A model generated the notes under the pieces. It saw nothing but the letters and a program-made list of their open reading frames with translations, searched no databases and was not told the origin of the DNA. A stretch of 64,000 bases of DNA from Sorex araneus. Taxonomy: Eukaryota > Chordata > Mammalia > Eulipotyphla > Soricidae. The position numbers and the translations under genes were made by a program. The DNA is taken from assembly GCF_027595985.1 (NCBI RefSeq), contig NC_073313.1, forward strand, positions 99,559,552-99,623,551, in the 5' to 3' direction. Shown in pieces: positions 45,281 to 57,110 of this stretch (positions are counted from its first letter, which is position 1; the number at the start of each line of letters is the position of its first letter).

Positions 45281-45791
45281 CTAAGGAAGGCTGGTCCACC
45301 TCATGTCTTCACGATGTGCCAACTCTAGTAACAACTTCAGTTGGTTGTGCAATGAAGCAACTTTCTCTTGGTCTAAATTGCCATTTACATCCCCTTGCTC
45401 ATAGCAATCCAAAGGAACAGGATAAATCACATACCTCAGCTCCTTTAAGCCCGTCAAGTGTCGCACAACACTTACTAGTGCAGACATTGTAATTGAATTG
45501 CAAGCAAAGCTAAAGACACGAAGGTGTGAGCAGCTGCTCAGGGCTGGAAGGATAGCAGTGAGAGAAGAATCAGTTATTTGGCAGTTGTTTATCTCTAGAT
45601 ACTGAATGGTGCCTGAGACCCGCTCCAGCAGAGTCTGGAAGGGCTCAGAACCTTCCCAGAATATCTGATTATTACTCAGATTTAGTAGCTTTAAGTGGCT
45701 GGACTGAGTGCTCTGGGATAAGATACTGAGGTCTTTGTTAGATAGGTCACAGACAGTCAGACTCAGTATATCCAACTGAGGTCGCAGGACA
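45281..45791 (-). CDS. PRAME-like coding exon 3 (C-terminal leucine-rich repeats)
   Basis: The acceptor CTCTACAG follows a T-rich tract and the exon begins at 45791. It encodes residues 300-468 and ends at TAG (45283-45281). It contains LKLLNLSNNQI, YLEINNCQI and LRVFSFACNSI repeats and the YPVPL block. The intron to exon 2 is 752 bp. Confidence 0.87.
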
Positions 45792-47873
45792 CTGTAGAGA
45801 AAAAAAAAAGATTATTTCAATGAATGAAAAACTGAACCGGAGCAGTGAACCCTGATTATAGCTACCTTATATTTTAAGGTAATTTGTACTTAATTTTCTA
45901 TATAACTTTATCAACAAGTTTAGGATTTACACTTTAAAGACTTATGATCCTGGGCCAGCTACTTTACCAGCAAAAAACTCAAGCTCAAGCTCTTAGCTTT
46001 TAAAAGTGTAAAATATTAATTATTATAAACAGTTATGGGAAAGTTTACATTGAATGTAATCAATGGTGTATCATGTTCACAAATTTGTTAAATATAGGTC
46101 TGAGAGAGTAGCCATCTGAGGTTTCCCTTTCATTAGCCTCCAGAGAGCAAGGTCTCCATTCAGGCGTAAGATTTTAAAAGAAACTACAGGAGCAAAATAA
46201 TCTGACAGTGTTATCTACTGTGGCCAGTCAGTGGAGATGTGCATCAGAGCATAATAAATTTCTCCATTTAAATACCTCTCTCCTCTCTTTCCTCTCTTTC
46301 TCTCGATGTAAACTCCAAGGAAACTTTTCCTACAAAGTTGTCATAATTTCTGTAAATGTTTAACTGTCTCACCAAACAAATAAACAAACAGTTTCCTATT
46401 CTAACTTTGTTAATTTCCTCAACATAAGGTGCCTCTCTGCTCTAACAAGTTTCAATTTCTCAGCGATTTCCAAGCTGAAGGTGAAAGGAAAATATAATCT
46501 TGTGAATATTTAAGCAAGGGTGCTTTGCTGATTTCGCCTTTACCTGAGTATTTTTTTTAGTTGATCAGTGAGGCAGAAGAAAGACAAGTTCAGTTCCTCA
46601 AGGTTGTTCAGATTCCCAAGACAAGAGAGAAAAGTTTTGAAGATTTTCCCCTTACAAGATCTACATTCAACATCAATCAGGGTGAGGCTTTCCAGGTGGC
46701 TCAGCTGAGATAAGAGCATGTTGATATCCCTCAAGTGAGCCTTCTGCAACTCCAGGCGATCAATGCATACCAAATCCATAATTTGCAGACTATTTTTATA
46801 CACATCTATGTCATCAATTTGCAAACTTCTGCAGCAAAGGTGCAATGACCCAGAGCTTTGTTCAATCTTATTCTTGAGAAAAGAAAGAAATTGTGTTTCT
46901 ACCAATGTATAATTGAAATTAAGATCCATTAACAATTCCATAGTTTTCAAGGCTGGCAAAGGCGTAGACTCTGAGCTATCCATTCCAAGGCACATAACAT
47001 TATGCTCTCCATCTTTTGCTTTAAGCATAGAGTGCTGAGAATAAACACATGACAGAAAACAAAAAGAGTGTTTGGCCCTATATGAGCATATTATCTCACA
47101 GTCAGGATCATGCCTTAAATCCAGGATTCTTAGTTTGGAGCCCCTGTAGAGGAAAAGGAGACAGAACATGTGAGAAATAGCAGGATTAATTATAACTCAG
47201 CAAAACCCAGGATGTGAAATTAGATCAGAAACTTTTATCCCTGTTTTTTTAACTCCACATGTCATTCACATACAAGTTCTTTCCATACAAATTTAGCATC
47301 TTTCATTCTTTCCATAGGTTTTCTTTGCTTCTGGATCTCTCCAGTGTCCATGCCCAAGTCATAATTTCATGTATTCATATTCAGGAAGTAAATCCACCCA
47401 TAGTATCCTCACTCTGTAATTGGTCCTGTAAAACTTTGAGGTACTTATGATAATTCCACACACAGATCCTAAATATTCAATGAGGGTAACTTTAAGGTCT
47501 GTCTCTGGTATTCCCCTGCCCCAGGAACCAGAAAAATGTCCTGATGACCCAACATATCTTTGTTATATTAGTCTTACCCTGAGGAAGAATTCTGGGCAGG
47601 GACGAACTGCAGGCCATCGACCATGGCTTCCAAGATATCATAGGATGATTCAGGTATATTCAGTGTTCCAACATGCAGACAATGATAGGGCCAACATCTC
47701 ACCAATGCTTTTAGTACATTCTTTTGTCTGTTCCCCAAAGCAGAAGTAAATAATGGAATGAAGATGTCTATTGGGAGTTCTTCCATGGCGTGGATAGTTG
47801 CAGGCTCATTTCTCAGCAGATTATTAATGGAAATTTCCAGCAGTGTGCCTACGATCTTTGACTCCATCTTCAT
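45281..47873 (-). CDS. PRAME-family leucine-rich-repeat protein, three coding exons, intact 468-aa frame
   Basis: The coding path is join(47873..47578, 47143..46544, 45791..45281) on the minus strand: 296+600+511 = 1407 nt, 468 codons plus TAG. Both introns are GT-AG and both interrupt a codon after its second base, so the frame stays open. Exon 1 carries the family N-terminal block (hydrophobic helix, ELP motif, then a KALVRCWP stretch like the KAMVQAWP of PRAME). Residues about 103-111 read LRILDLRHD, the counterpart of LQVLDLRK. Exon 3 has leucine-rich repeats at about 332-342, 363-371 and 389-399 and a YPVPLDCYE block (422-430) that matches YPVPLESYE in human PRAME. The C-terminal CPHCG-type tail of PRAME is absent. 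Family knowledge: PRAME proteins are mostly expressed in germ line and early embryo, and PRAME is a substrate receptor for CUL2 ubiquitin ligases. That role is inferred here. A second ATG two codons downstream has the better Kozak context. No other family member is in the window. Confidence 0.88.
46544..47143 (-). CDS. PRAME-like coding exon 2
   Basis: The acceptor is a pyrimidine-rich tract ending CTCTACAG just above 47143. The donor is CAG|GTAAAG with its GT at 46543-46542. The exon encodes residues about 99-299, including LRILDLRHD and a LHLCCRSLQI segment that resembles the LRLCCKKLKI segment of PRAME, then leucine-rich repeats. Its 600-nt size fits the usual middle coding exon of the family. 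The intron to exon 1 is 434 bp. Confidence 0.87.
47578..47873 (-). CDS. PRAME-like coding exon 1
   Basis: The exon starts at ATG 47873 and ends at a GTAAGAC donor whose GT is at 47577-47576. It encodes residues 1-98 plus two bases of codon 99. The block corresponds to the amphipathic N-terminal helix region of PRAME proteins, where the Elongin-binding BC box lies in PRAME. I did not confirm a canonical BC box. Upstream 5' UTR exons are likely in this family but cannot be placed. Confidence 0.85.
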
Positions 47874-48988
47874 GAACCTACTTCAGGGTAATAAAAATTT
47901 AAAACTCCTTAAAAGACGTCTAAATGATTATAAAATTATTTAGGAATTAAATACACATTGAAACTATGTTGGGAATTCAGTTGGCCACCTCAGAATACCA
48001 GATACTTAAAATGAAAATAAATGTATTTATCTTTGTACAAACACATACATACAAAAGTATAAATACAAAATGAAATAAATGTAGATGTATATTCTGTGTA
48101 AGATGAAATGCCATTGGAAATTAACTATTAGTGAACAGAAAACAGTGTTGACCACCTATCTCCCTTTTTTACAATATTTTGCCCACAGCAATACAAATCA
48201 ATAATAAGGAAACTGATTATTGGTAGGACAAAAGTCAAACCTCATCATTATCTTCAAAAATTGAATGATAAAAATTCAAAATAACTGTGAGTTAAAAAGA
48301 TTAAAACCATAAAATTCCAGCATCAAATCTGTCACAATCTCACTACTAAGGCTTTGTTGTGAGTAAATACGGATAAAGGAAAGCTACAAGAGATAGAGGA
48401 AGGAAAAGAGTGACAGACTTATAGTTAACATAAAACTAGATCTGCAAAGACTAAACACATAGAGCATCAGAAAATACCAAAAAGAGACCCTGAAAAATAG
48501 CACAAGTATTACATGAAAGGAATTTAAAAATACGAGCATTTATAGAGAGCTAGGGATGGTGAAAAGAGGGAATATGTGTCACTCATACATTCTGAGGTAA
48601 CATAAAGCAAAGAAGGAAGTCCAAATATCCTCTGACACCTGGATAATGATGGGTAAAAGAAACTGAAGGAAGAAAACTCAGATCCTGGAAGGAAGGCATC
48701 AAAAAGCAACAAAATTCGAGTAGTCTTGCCTCTCTCCATCACCCTAAATAACAAAAAAAATTCAAGGACTGGAATTTTGCTATACTGACAGAAAATTACT
48801 TCATTAAACTAGAGATTGCTTGAAATAAGCCAGTATCATAAAACAAACAGCAGAGATTCTGCAAAAAAAGGGAAAATTATTAAACAAAATTTCACATGTT
48901 AAACAATTGTGAAGTAGAATGAGATTGCATGTTAACACTCTGAAGAGAAATAAACATACATAAGTAAGAAAAACTCTTACATAAATAT
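47874..48988. other. Unassigned sequence upstream of the PRAME-like gene
   Basis: No recognisable repeat or gene. The promoter or 5' UTR of the PRAME-like gene would lie in or to the right of this stretch. I saw no CpG-rich segment or clear TATA box. Confidence 0.35.
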
Positions 48989-49265
48989 GGAACAAATCCC
49001 CCTCACAATAATCTCAATATCAATGGACTAAATACACCGATCAAGAGGAAGAGAGTGGAAGGATGGATAATAAAATTGAGCCCAACACTCTGCTGCTTGA
49101 AACACTTCTGAAGATTCAAAGCAAACACAGACTCAAAGTCAAAGACTGGAAAACAATTCTCCAAGCAAACAAGCTCCTCAAAAAAGCTGGGGTGACTATA
49201 CTAGTATTGGACCACATATACTTCAGGCTGAAGAAGATTATAAGAAACCGTGGAGGTCATTTGTT

Positions 49266-49443
49266 GTTTTTTTTTTTTGCTTTTTGGGTCACACCCGGCA
49301 ATGCACAGGGATCATTCCTGGCTCATGCACTCAGGAATTACCCCTGGCGGTGCTCAGGGGACCATATGGGATGCTGGGATTCGAACCCGGGTCGGCCGCG
49401 TGCAAGGCAAACGCCCTACCCGCTGTGCTATCACTCCAGCCCC
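49266..49443 (-). mobile_element. SOR-type SINE in L1, 17-bp target-site duplication
   Basis: Full-length, little-diverged copy. CGTGGAGGTCATTTGTT is perfect at 49249-49265 and 49444-49460. It creates the apparent 208-codon frame at 49063-49689, which joins L1 endonuclease to translated SINE. Confidence 0.93.
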
Positions 49444-50205
49444 CGTGGAGGTCATTTGTTAACTATCAAGATATCTTTATATCAGGAAGAACTCACACTC
49501 CTAAATGTATATGCACTTAATGAGGGACCAGCAAGATACGTAAAAGAACTAGGAATAGACTTAAGGAAAGACACTGATAGCAAAACAATAGTAGTTGAAG
49601 ATTTCAACACCAATTTTTCCTTCTTGATAGATCAACCAGATAAATGCTCAGAATGGAAATATTTACTTGAGGGAAGAAATGTAAAATAAGGTGGTAGTAG
49701 ACATATGTAGGAGTTTCCATTCCCCAAAAGCTGGATACACATTCTTCTACAATGCACATGGGACATTCTCCTAGAAAGACCACATACTGAACCACAAGAC
49801 ATACCTCCATAAAATTAAGTGGATAGAAATTGTATCAACCAGCTTTTTCAGGCCATGATGCACTGAAAATATAAGTGAATCACATACAGAAACAGAGAAT
49901 CAAATCAAAGCCCCGGAAATTAAACAGCTTGCTACTTAACAAGTGGGTTAGAGAGGAAATCACAGAGGAAACTGAAAGATTCCTGGAACCAAGTGAGAAT
50001 GAGGACACGAGCTACTAGAACTTGTGGGATACAACAAAATCAGTGTTAAGAGGAAAGTTTATGGCTCTGCAAGTATTCATCAGGAAGGAACAATAGGCCC
50101 CGCATAAATAACCTCATATCTTAACTTCACAGCTTATGATCTTTGGAAACAACCAACGATTGGAGCCCAAAACAGGCAGCATGAAAGAAATAATAAAATT
50201 TAGAG

Positions 50206-50375
50206 CAGGGCTGGAGCAATAGTACGGCAGGTAGGGCGTTTGCCTTGCACACGGCCGACCCGGCTTAAATTCCCAGCATCACATATGGTCCCCAAGTACC
50301 ACCAGGAGTGATTCCTGAGTGCAAAGCCACAGGTAACTCCTGTACATCACGGAGTGTGACCCAAAAAGCAAAAAA
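50206..50375 (+). mobile_element. SOR-type SINE in L1
   Basis: Full-length forward copy, more diverged than the one at 49266. TAGAGCAG recurs on both sides (about 50199 and 50382) as a short target-site duplication. Confidence 0.85.
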
Positions 50376-53300
50376 AAAAAATAGAGCAGAAATCAAGAAG
50401 CAGGAATCCCAGAAAACAATCCAAAAGATCAATAAAACCAAGAACTGTTTTTTAAGAAAATAAACAAGAACAATAAACCACTAGCAAGACTCACAAAGAA
50501 ACAGAGAGAGAGAGAGAACTCAAATAAACCAAATCAGAAATACAAAAGGGGACATCACAACAGAAACTACAGAAATCCACAGAATCATCAGAGATTACTT
50601 TAAGAAAGTTTATGCAGCAAAACAAGGGAACCTGGAAAAAATGGATAAATTCCTAGATTTCTCTAACCTCCCAAGGCTGAACCAAGAAGATTTGGACACA
50701 GAAACAAACCTATCACCATTGAGGAAATTGAAATTGTAATTAAGTCTTCCCAAAACCAAAATCCCAGGCCCAAAAATTCACTAGTGAATTCTTTCAAACC
50801 TTTAAAGAGGAACTAGTGCCAATTCTTTACAGGAAATTAAATAAACAGAAACACTCCCTTCTATGAGGCAAATACCACCCCGATACCCAAAGCAAACAGA
50901 GACAACACAAAAAAGAAAATTACAAACCTATATAACTTTATAAACACAGATGCAGAGATCCTCAACAAAATACTAGCAAATAGAATCCAATGATTCATTA
51001 AAAAGATCATATGCAATGGCCAAGTAGAATTCATCCCAGGTATGAAAGGATGGTTTAACATTTGCAAGTCAATCAATATAATACACCCTATCAATAAAAG
51101 AAAAGACAAAAACCATATGATAATATCAATAGATGTATAGAAAGCATTTGACAAGATCCAGCACCCATTCAGGATAAAAACTCTTAACAAAATGGGAATT
51201 GTAGTAACTTTCCTCAATATTGTCATAACAATCTACCACAAACCCAAACAAAGCTTTAATCTAAATGGGGAAAAACTAAAGGCTTTCCACCTAAGATCAG
51301 GCATGAGACAAGGTTGTCCTTTATCACCACTCCTATTCAATGTATTATTGGACATACTTTCCACAGCACTTAGGCAAGAAAAAGATATCAAGTGTATCCA
51401 GATAGGAAAGGAAGAAGTCTCGCTCTCACTATTTGCAGATGATGTGATACTATACTTAGAAAATACTAAAGAATATATTAAAAGTTTTTGTAAAAGTTGA
51501 TTTGTTTAGTAAAGTATCAGTTTACAAAATCATACCCATAAGTCTATGGTTTTTCTCCATGCAAATAATGAAAGAGAAGTGATATTAGAAGAACAATCCT
51601 ATTCACAATCATGCCAGAGAAAGTCAAGTACCTCAGAATCAGCTTAACTAGAGAGGTGAAGGAATGATACAAAGAAAACTACAAAACACTACGTCAAGAA
51701 AAAAGAGGAAGTAAAGAAATGGAAACACATCCCCTGCTAATGGAATGAGAGAATTAACATTGTCAAAATGGCATTACTCCCTAAAGCACTATACAGATTC
51801 AATGCAGTATCTATAAAGATATGAATGACATTTTTCAAAGAAATAGATCAAGCAGCCCCTGAAATTTATATGGAACAATAAACACCACGAATAGCTAAAG
51901 AAACCCTTGGTAAAAAGAAGATGGAGGATATCATCCTCCAACTTCAAACTCTACTAAAAAGGGGTAGTAATCAAAACAGCATGGTATTTGAATAAAGACA
52001 GACCGCAGATCAATGGAATAGAGTTGATATCTGGATATCGATCTTCACATACATGATCACCTAATCTCTGATAAAGGAACAAGAGATGTGTAATGGGGAA
52101 ATGAAAGTCTTTTCAACAAGTGGTGCTAGGAAAAATGGACAGCTACATGCAAAAAAACAAACAAAAAATGAATTCAGACCTCTAACACCAGGCACAGAAG
52201 TCAAATCAAAATGAACTAAAGACCTCAATATCAGACCTGAATCCTTAAGATATATGGAGTAAAATATGGGCAGAATCCTACATGATATTGCAGTAAAGGA
52301 ATCTTTTCAAGGATGAAACACCACTGACCAAGCAAGTGGAAGAAAAGATAAACAATTGGGACAACATTAAACTAAGAAGCTTCTGCACCTCAAAAGAAAT
52401 GGTGACCAAGATACAAAGACAGTGCACAAATAGGGAAAATTACTTACCCAATCATCTGATAAGGGATTAATATCAAAGATATAGAAGGCACTGGTAGAAC
52501 TTTACAAAAAAATAGTTCAACCCCATTAAAAGATAAGAAGAACATAAACTTCCTCAAAGAAATATAAATGGCCAAAAGACATATGAATAAAATGCATTAC
52601 ATCACTAATCATCAGCGAGAAGGAACTCAAAACATCAATGGGATATCATCTCACATCACAGAGACTGGCATACATCATAACGAACCAGAATATACCGCGG
52701 TGCTGGCAGGGATGCCGGAAGAAAGGGACTATTTTTAATTGTTGGAGGGAATGCCAACTGATCCAGCCTTTTTGGAAAACAATATGGGAACTCCTCAAAG
52801 AGCTAGAAATTTTGCTTACACACAATCCAGCAATACCACTTCTGAGAATATATCTTGGGGGCACAAAAGCACACAGCAGAAATGCTATCTCCACTATGTT
52901 CATTGCAGCACTGTTCATAATAGCTAGACATTGCAAACAAACCAAGTGCCTGAAAATGGATGACTGTTTGAAGAAACTTTGGTACATCTACACAATGAAA
53001 TACTATGGATCTATTACAAAAAATGAAATTATGAAATTTTCTTATATTTGGATGGACATGGAGAGTATCCTGCTGAGTGAAATAAGTCAGAAGGAGAGGG
53101 AGAGGCATAGAATGATTTGACTCATTTGTGGGATATAGATAAAGATGAAATTATGAAATTTGCTGTTCTCTGCTTTAGTCTGGAGGGTATCATTCTGAGA
53201 GAAGTTGGAGAAAGACAGAATAATCTCTGTCATATGCAGGATATAAAGAAACATAGAAAGTGCATGGCAAATGCCCAAAAGGCAACAGAAACTGAGAATT

Positions 53301-53480
53301 GGTCTTTGGTAGGAAGCTACCACAGAGTAGGGGAGGATTACGGGGGTGGGGGGGTGGGGGGAGGGCAAGGCAGCACTGGGACAGTGATGGAAGTAAACAC
53401 TGGGAGGGGGGAGAGGTGGTTGCATAATGAGGGATAGTGTTACACCTGAAACCCTATTATTAACAGAATTGTAAACCATA

Positions 53481-53658
53481 GTATCTTTTTTTGGCTTTTC
53501 AGTTCACACCCGGTGATGCACAGGGGTTACTCCTGGCTTTGCACTCAGGAATTACTCCTGGCGGTGCTCGGGAGACCATATGGGATGCTGAGAATCAAAG
53601 CCGGGTTGGCCGCATGCAAGGCAAATGCCCTACCCTCTGTACTATTGCTCCAGCCCCT
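53481..53658 (-). mobile_element. SOR-type SINE
   Basis: Full-length reverse-complement copy directly after the L1 3' end. No convincing target-site duplication was found. Confidence 0.88.
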
Positions 53659-53805
53659 ATCCATATTGTCTTAAATAAAAAAAGTCCTACATAAAAGGAA
53701 ATTTTAGATGTCCTTTTATGTAGATCATTATAAGACATATACAAATTTGTTCATTTCTCACCTTTTCATTTTTTTCTAATTCTTTATAGACTCTCCCTTT
53801 TTCCT

Positions 53806-53890
53806 TTTTTTTCTTTTTCCTTTCTGTCTCCCTGTCTCTCTGTTGCTCTCTGTGTGTCTCTATCTCTCTCTCATTCTCTCTCCCTTTCCC
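53806..53890 (+). repeat. CT-rich low-complexity tract
   Basis: Runs of TTTCC, TCTC and CTCTGT units with interruptions. Confidence 0.7.
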
Positions 53891-54040
53891 ACCCCCAGCA
53901 GTGCTCAGGACTTAGTCTAGGCTCTGCTCAGGGGTCCCTACTGGCAGGAATCTTGGAGCATATGAGGTGCCAGGCATTGATCCTGGGTCGTCCTGTTCAA
54001 GGCAGGTGCCTTCTCAGGTTTACCAGCTCCCCCATCCCTA
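53891..54040 (-). mobile_element. Old degenerate SOR-type SINE
   Basis: CAGCAGTGCTCAGGACTTAG, CATATGAGGTGCCAGGCATT and GTTCAAGGCAGGTGCCTT follow the reverse SINE order with many changes. Confidence 0.65.
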
Positions 54041-54639
54041 CAACTTGAAGTTGTTGCTTTCACTTTCCTCAGTTCAAAACCTGAGGGAACACTGAGCATT
54101 ACTGTCTTTCACTTTGCTTCCCTATGCCTCACCCCTCCAAGCCTGAAATTTTGCCCATTTGGGCAGAGGCTGATACTCTAGAATCTTCCAGGCCTCGACT
54201 CTGCTACAGAGAACACAGTGAGACTCCAAGTGAGCCAGAGAGTTCTACTGGCTCGAAACTGGAGAAGAATGTGTTTTGCAATGAAATCACAAAAGGATGA
54301 CTCACAGAGAACCTTTAAATGACAGGGGAAACAATCTTCCGGTTCCATCAGCTCTGCCCATTCCTTATCCATCGGCATGCAGGCTCTCTCCTCCAGGCAG
54401 GCTTTGTGAAGGTGCAAAAGAAGAAACAGCTGCAACCCTGGCTCGGCCAGGAATGGAACCAGCAAAGGCATCAGCCCATTTGAATGTGGGGGCCAGGAAA
54501 CAGCAGAGTGGGGGCTGCACTTGCCGGCTCAGTAGTTGGGGTTCTATTCCATCACACCTCTTTTTATGACTGCCAATATTTTATTTTGTTTTTTCTAAGC
54601 TTTTTAATTAGATGTAGTCCAATTGTTCATTTTTGCTTT
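54041..54639. other. Unassigned sequence with few repeats
   Basis: No repeat or gene recognised. A 97-codon minus frame (54471-54178) and a 90-codon plus frame (54297-54569) overlap here; neither resembles a known family. TGACTCA, an AP-1-like site, occurs at 54298. Confidence 0.35.
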
Positions 54640-55140
54640 CATTTATTTCCTTTTTTTTTTGGTTTTTAACGGAATCACGGTGAATTGCAAAGTTACTCGT
54701 GATGGAGTATTAGGCAGCGTTCCAACACCTGTCCCCTCACTTGTGTCCACAGCCCTCCAACACAATTCCCAGGTTCACTCCCACCTTCTGCCTTTGTGGC
54801 AGACACCCTTTTTTGTCCATTTAGGCTCTGGTTGATGGCCCTGTTACCCGTAGGGCATCCTGCATATCCCTGTAGTGTCCCCTCCCCTCTGCTGTGTGTC
54901 CCCATCCCCCCAGGGGCATACTGCCTCTGAAGAGCACTTTTCCAGTTCTTTGTTTATGCTGCCTTTGGGCGTTTGTTATTCCCCTACCTTATTTCTTTAT
55001 ATCCCCCATAAGAGAGTCCTTCCGTGTCTGTCTCTTTCCCCCATCTGAGATCTCTGGGCATGATTCTCTTCCAATCCTCATGGCTCTTTTGGACTCACCT
55101 TTTGGATCTGTTTCTGAATTCAGCCTCCCACGCTTTCCCA
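54640..55140 (-). mobile_element. Diverged L1 3' end (minus)
   Basis: The reversed terminus (AACGGAATCACGGTGAATTG) and 3' UTR phrases (CTTCTGCCTTTGTGGCAGAC) are recognisable, with indels. Confidence 0.6.
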
Positions 55141-55915
55141 CTGTCATCTCCAGCAGAGGCTGGAAAAGAAAACAGAACTCCCTGGTGGGCAGGACAGTCC
55201 CTGAGCTAACTCATCTCCAGCCCGAGAGAAAAAATAGAAGCAGACTCGATTCTTCATAAAGGGTTTCTGCAGGGGCACAGAAGTCAGCAGCGAGGTTTTC
55301 TTTCCCGGAACCTGCAAGCCTGTGTGTCTGAGGGGGACGAGGGGCAAGGGGCAAGGAAAGTCCTTCTGAAAACAGAATGCCTGGATTGTAAAGCTAATCT
55401 ATATTTTCATTGCTAATTTTATTTGCTGGCTATGCTGAGTCTGTGAAAGCCGCTCTACTGAAAACCTTTGCTGCCAGTGGAAATACAATCAGTTTATCTT
55501 ACTTCTTCCCTCTTAAGCATCATGGTTGCACAGAGCCTGTAAAAATGAAATGCCTCCCAGCTTCTGTTGCTTCTCTGTGACTGAATGCTTCGAAAAGAAG
55601 TGGCTTTAACTCTCTGTGGGACTGATTTGAAATTCTCCTTTGAATTATCTTCTCTAAGAACTGCCACCAATCTGTGTGCTCAGAACTCCAGTTCTCCTGT
55701 TAATTTTGCTTTACATTTGTGGTTGAAAGCCATTTGTGTTCTCATTTGAAAGAAATAAATATTACATGTATTACTAGTAATACAATGTAAAGTAGTATAC
55801 TTGGTAGAAGAATGGATTGTCTGCGTTACTTTAAAGCATTTGTGAGAAATTCTTTTCTTCAGGAGTCCTGGGGAGAGGAAGAGAGAAATATTACCAGCTT
55901 TCTATTTAGTTCTGG
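55141..55915. other. Unassigned sequence with few repeats
   Basis: No SINE, LTR or L1 recognised. AAATAAATATTACATG near 55753 contains a poly(A)-signal-like hexamer on the plus strand. No splice-bounded frame is evident. Confidence 0.35.
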
Positions 55916-56470
55916 GATGTACTTTGAGGCTGTCTTCACAGGGGCCCCCTGGGAGGGGGCCAGGTTGAGTTTTCCTCCCAGTCCCAAAGTCCTGGCAGTC
56001 AAAAACCTCCAGAACCCAGCTACAGCCATACTCAAGGCCACTCTCCACACGCTTGAATGAGCCTCACACGTGAAGGAACTGACAAAAGAACCCAGGTATG
56101 CGGGACCCGTGGCTGAGATCTCCAAGCCTGCTCGGATCGGAACTGGGCCTCCTCCACCCAGATCCCCCGTTTTCCACTAGCTTGGCAGTCACACCCACAA
56201 ACTGCCCCCGGTGCCATGTAGTCTTATCAATGGCCAAGATCCAGAGGCTATAAAACAAAGCTCCTGGAAGAAAGCAATGCAGAATCTCACACGGCAGAGC
56301 CTGGCAAGCTACCCATGGCATGTTCGATATGCCCAAAACAGTAACAATAATAGGCCTCATTCCCCTGGCCCTGAATTCGACAGGATCAAATGAGATGTTG
56401 CTGGCGCCCACTCGAGCAAATCGATGAACAGAGTTTTGTTAATGGGACGACAATGATACAGTGACACAGT
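55916..56470 (+). repeat. Long GC-rich shrew repeat (SINE-B long form)
   Basis: The left part is GC-rich (CATACTCAAGGCCACTCTCC, AGAACCCAGGTATGCGGGAC). The right part is SINE-B body and tail (GGCAGAGCCTGGCAAGCTAC, CACTCGAGCAAATCGATGAA). Compared with other copies the tail has an extra 15 bp or so (AGAGTTTTGTTAATG) near 56430. It abuts an L1 3' end at about 56466. Confidence 0.65.
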
Positions 56471-56930
56471 GTGGGATACAGAAAAACATAATATGAGACT
56501 TACTACCCAAGGGCAGTAGAAATAAGAGCCAGGTGGATTGGTCCATGGTTGGAAGTCTGCCCCAAGTACTGGGGGGAAAGGCAATTGGGATAAAGAAGGG
56601 ACCACTATGACAAAGATAGTTGGAAATAATCACTCTGGGCTGCGTGCTGAAAATATGTAAGGAAAAACATGATGACCTCTTAGTATCCATATTGCAAACC
56701 ATAATGCCCAAAAGGAGGTTGAGGGCGGAGAGAGAAGGAAAGTGCCTGCCATAGAGATCTGGGCTGGGTTGAGGGTGGTGGGAGGTAAACTGGAGACATT
56801 GGTGGTGGGAAAGCTACACTGGTGGAAGGTTATATACACTGGTGAAACACTGTATGACTGAAACCCAACCATGAACAGTTTTGTAACTCTGTGTCTCATG
56901 GTTATTCAATAAAAAATAAGTATTATATTT
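56466..56930 (+). mobile_element. 5'-truncated L1, 3' UTR only
   Basis: Runs from GGGATACAGAAAAACATAAT to TCATGGTTATTCAATAAAAA and is moderately diverged. Confidence 0.75.
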
Positions 56931-57013
56931 TGTAGAAAATGATTTTGAACATGAAAGGAATATTGTCCCGAGTTTATGAGATGTTATTCTGTTTTGTTAA
57001 CAGAGTTTTGTTA

Positions 57014-57110
57014 ACATATATATACATATATGTGTATATATGTATATATTATAGTACACGTATATATGTGTATAATACACATATATGCATATATATGTAT
57101 ATATTATAAT
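57014..57110 (+). repeat. TA/TG microsatellite
   Basis: Alternating ATATATGTGTATATATG-type units for about 95 bp. Confidence 0.9.

Larger units (their letters stand above)
48989..53478 (+). mobile_element. L1, ORF2 to 3' end, with two SINE insertions
   Basis: It begins at an ORF2 N-terminal sequence (ACAATAATCTCAATATCAAT) and covers endonuclease, reverse transcriptase and 3' region. The 102-codon piece 51192-51500 keeps FADD. The 160-codon piece 52638-53120 is the ORF2 C-terminus. Stops and frameshifts elsewhere make it inactive. SINEs sit at 49266-49443 and 50206-50375. Confidence 0.85.

Noticed and set aside
49063-49689. 208-codon open frame as a novel protein
   Set aside because: It is L1 endonuclease sequence read through an inserted antisense SINE with a clear target-site duplication.
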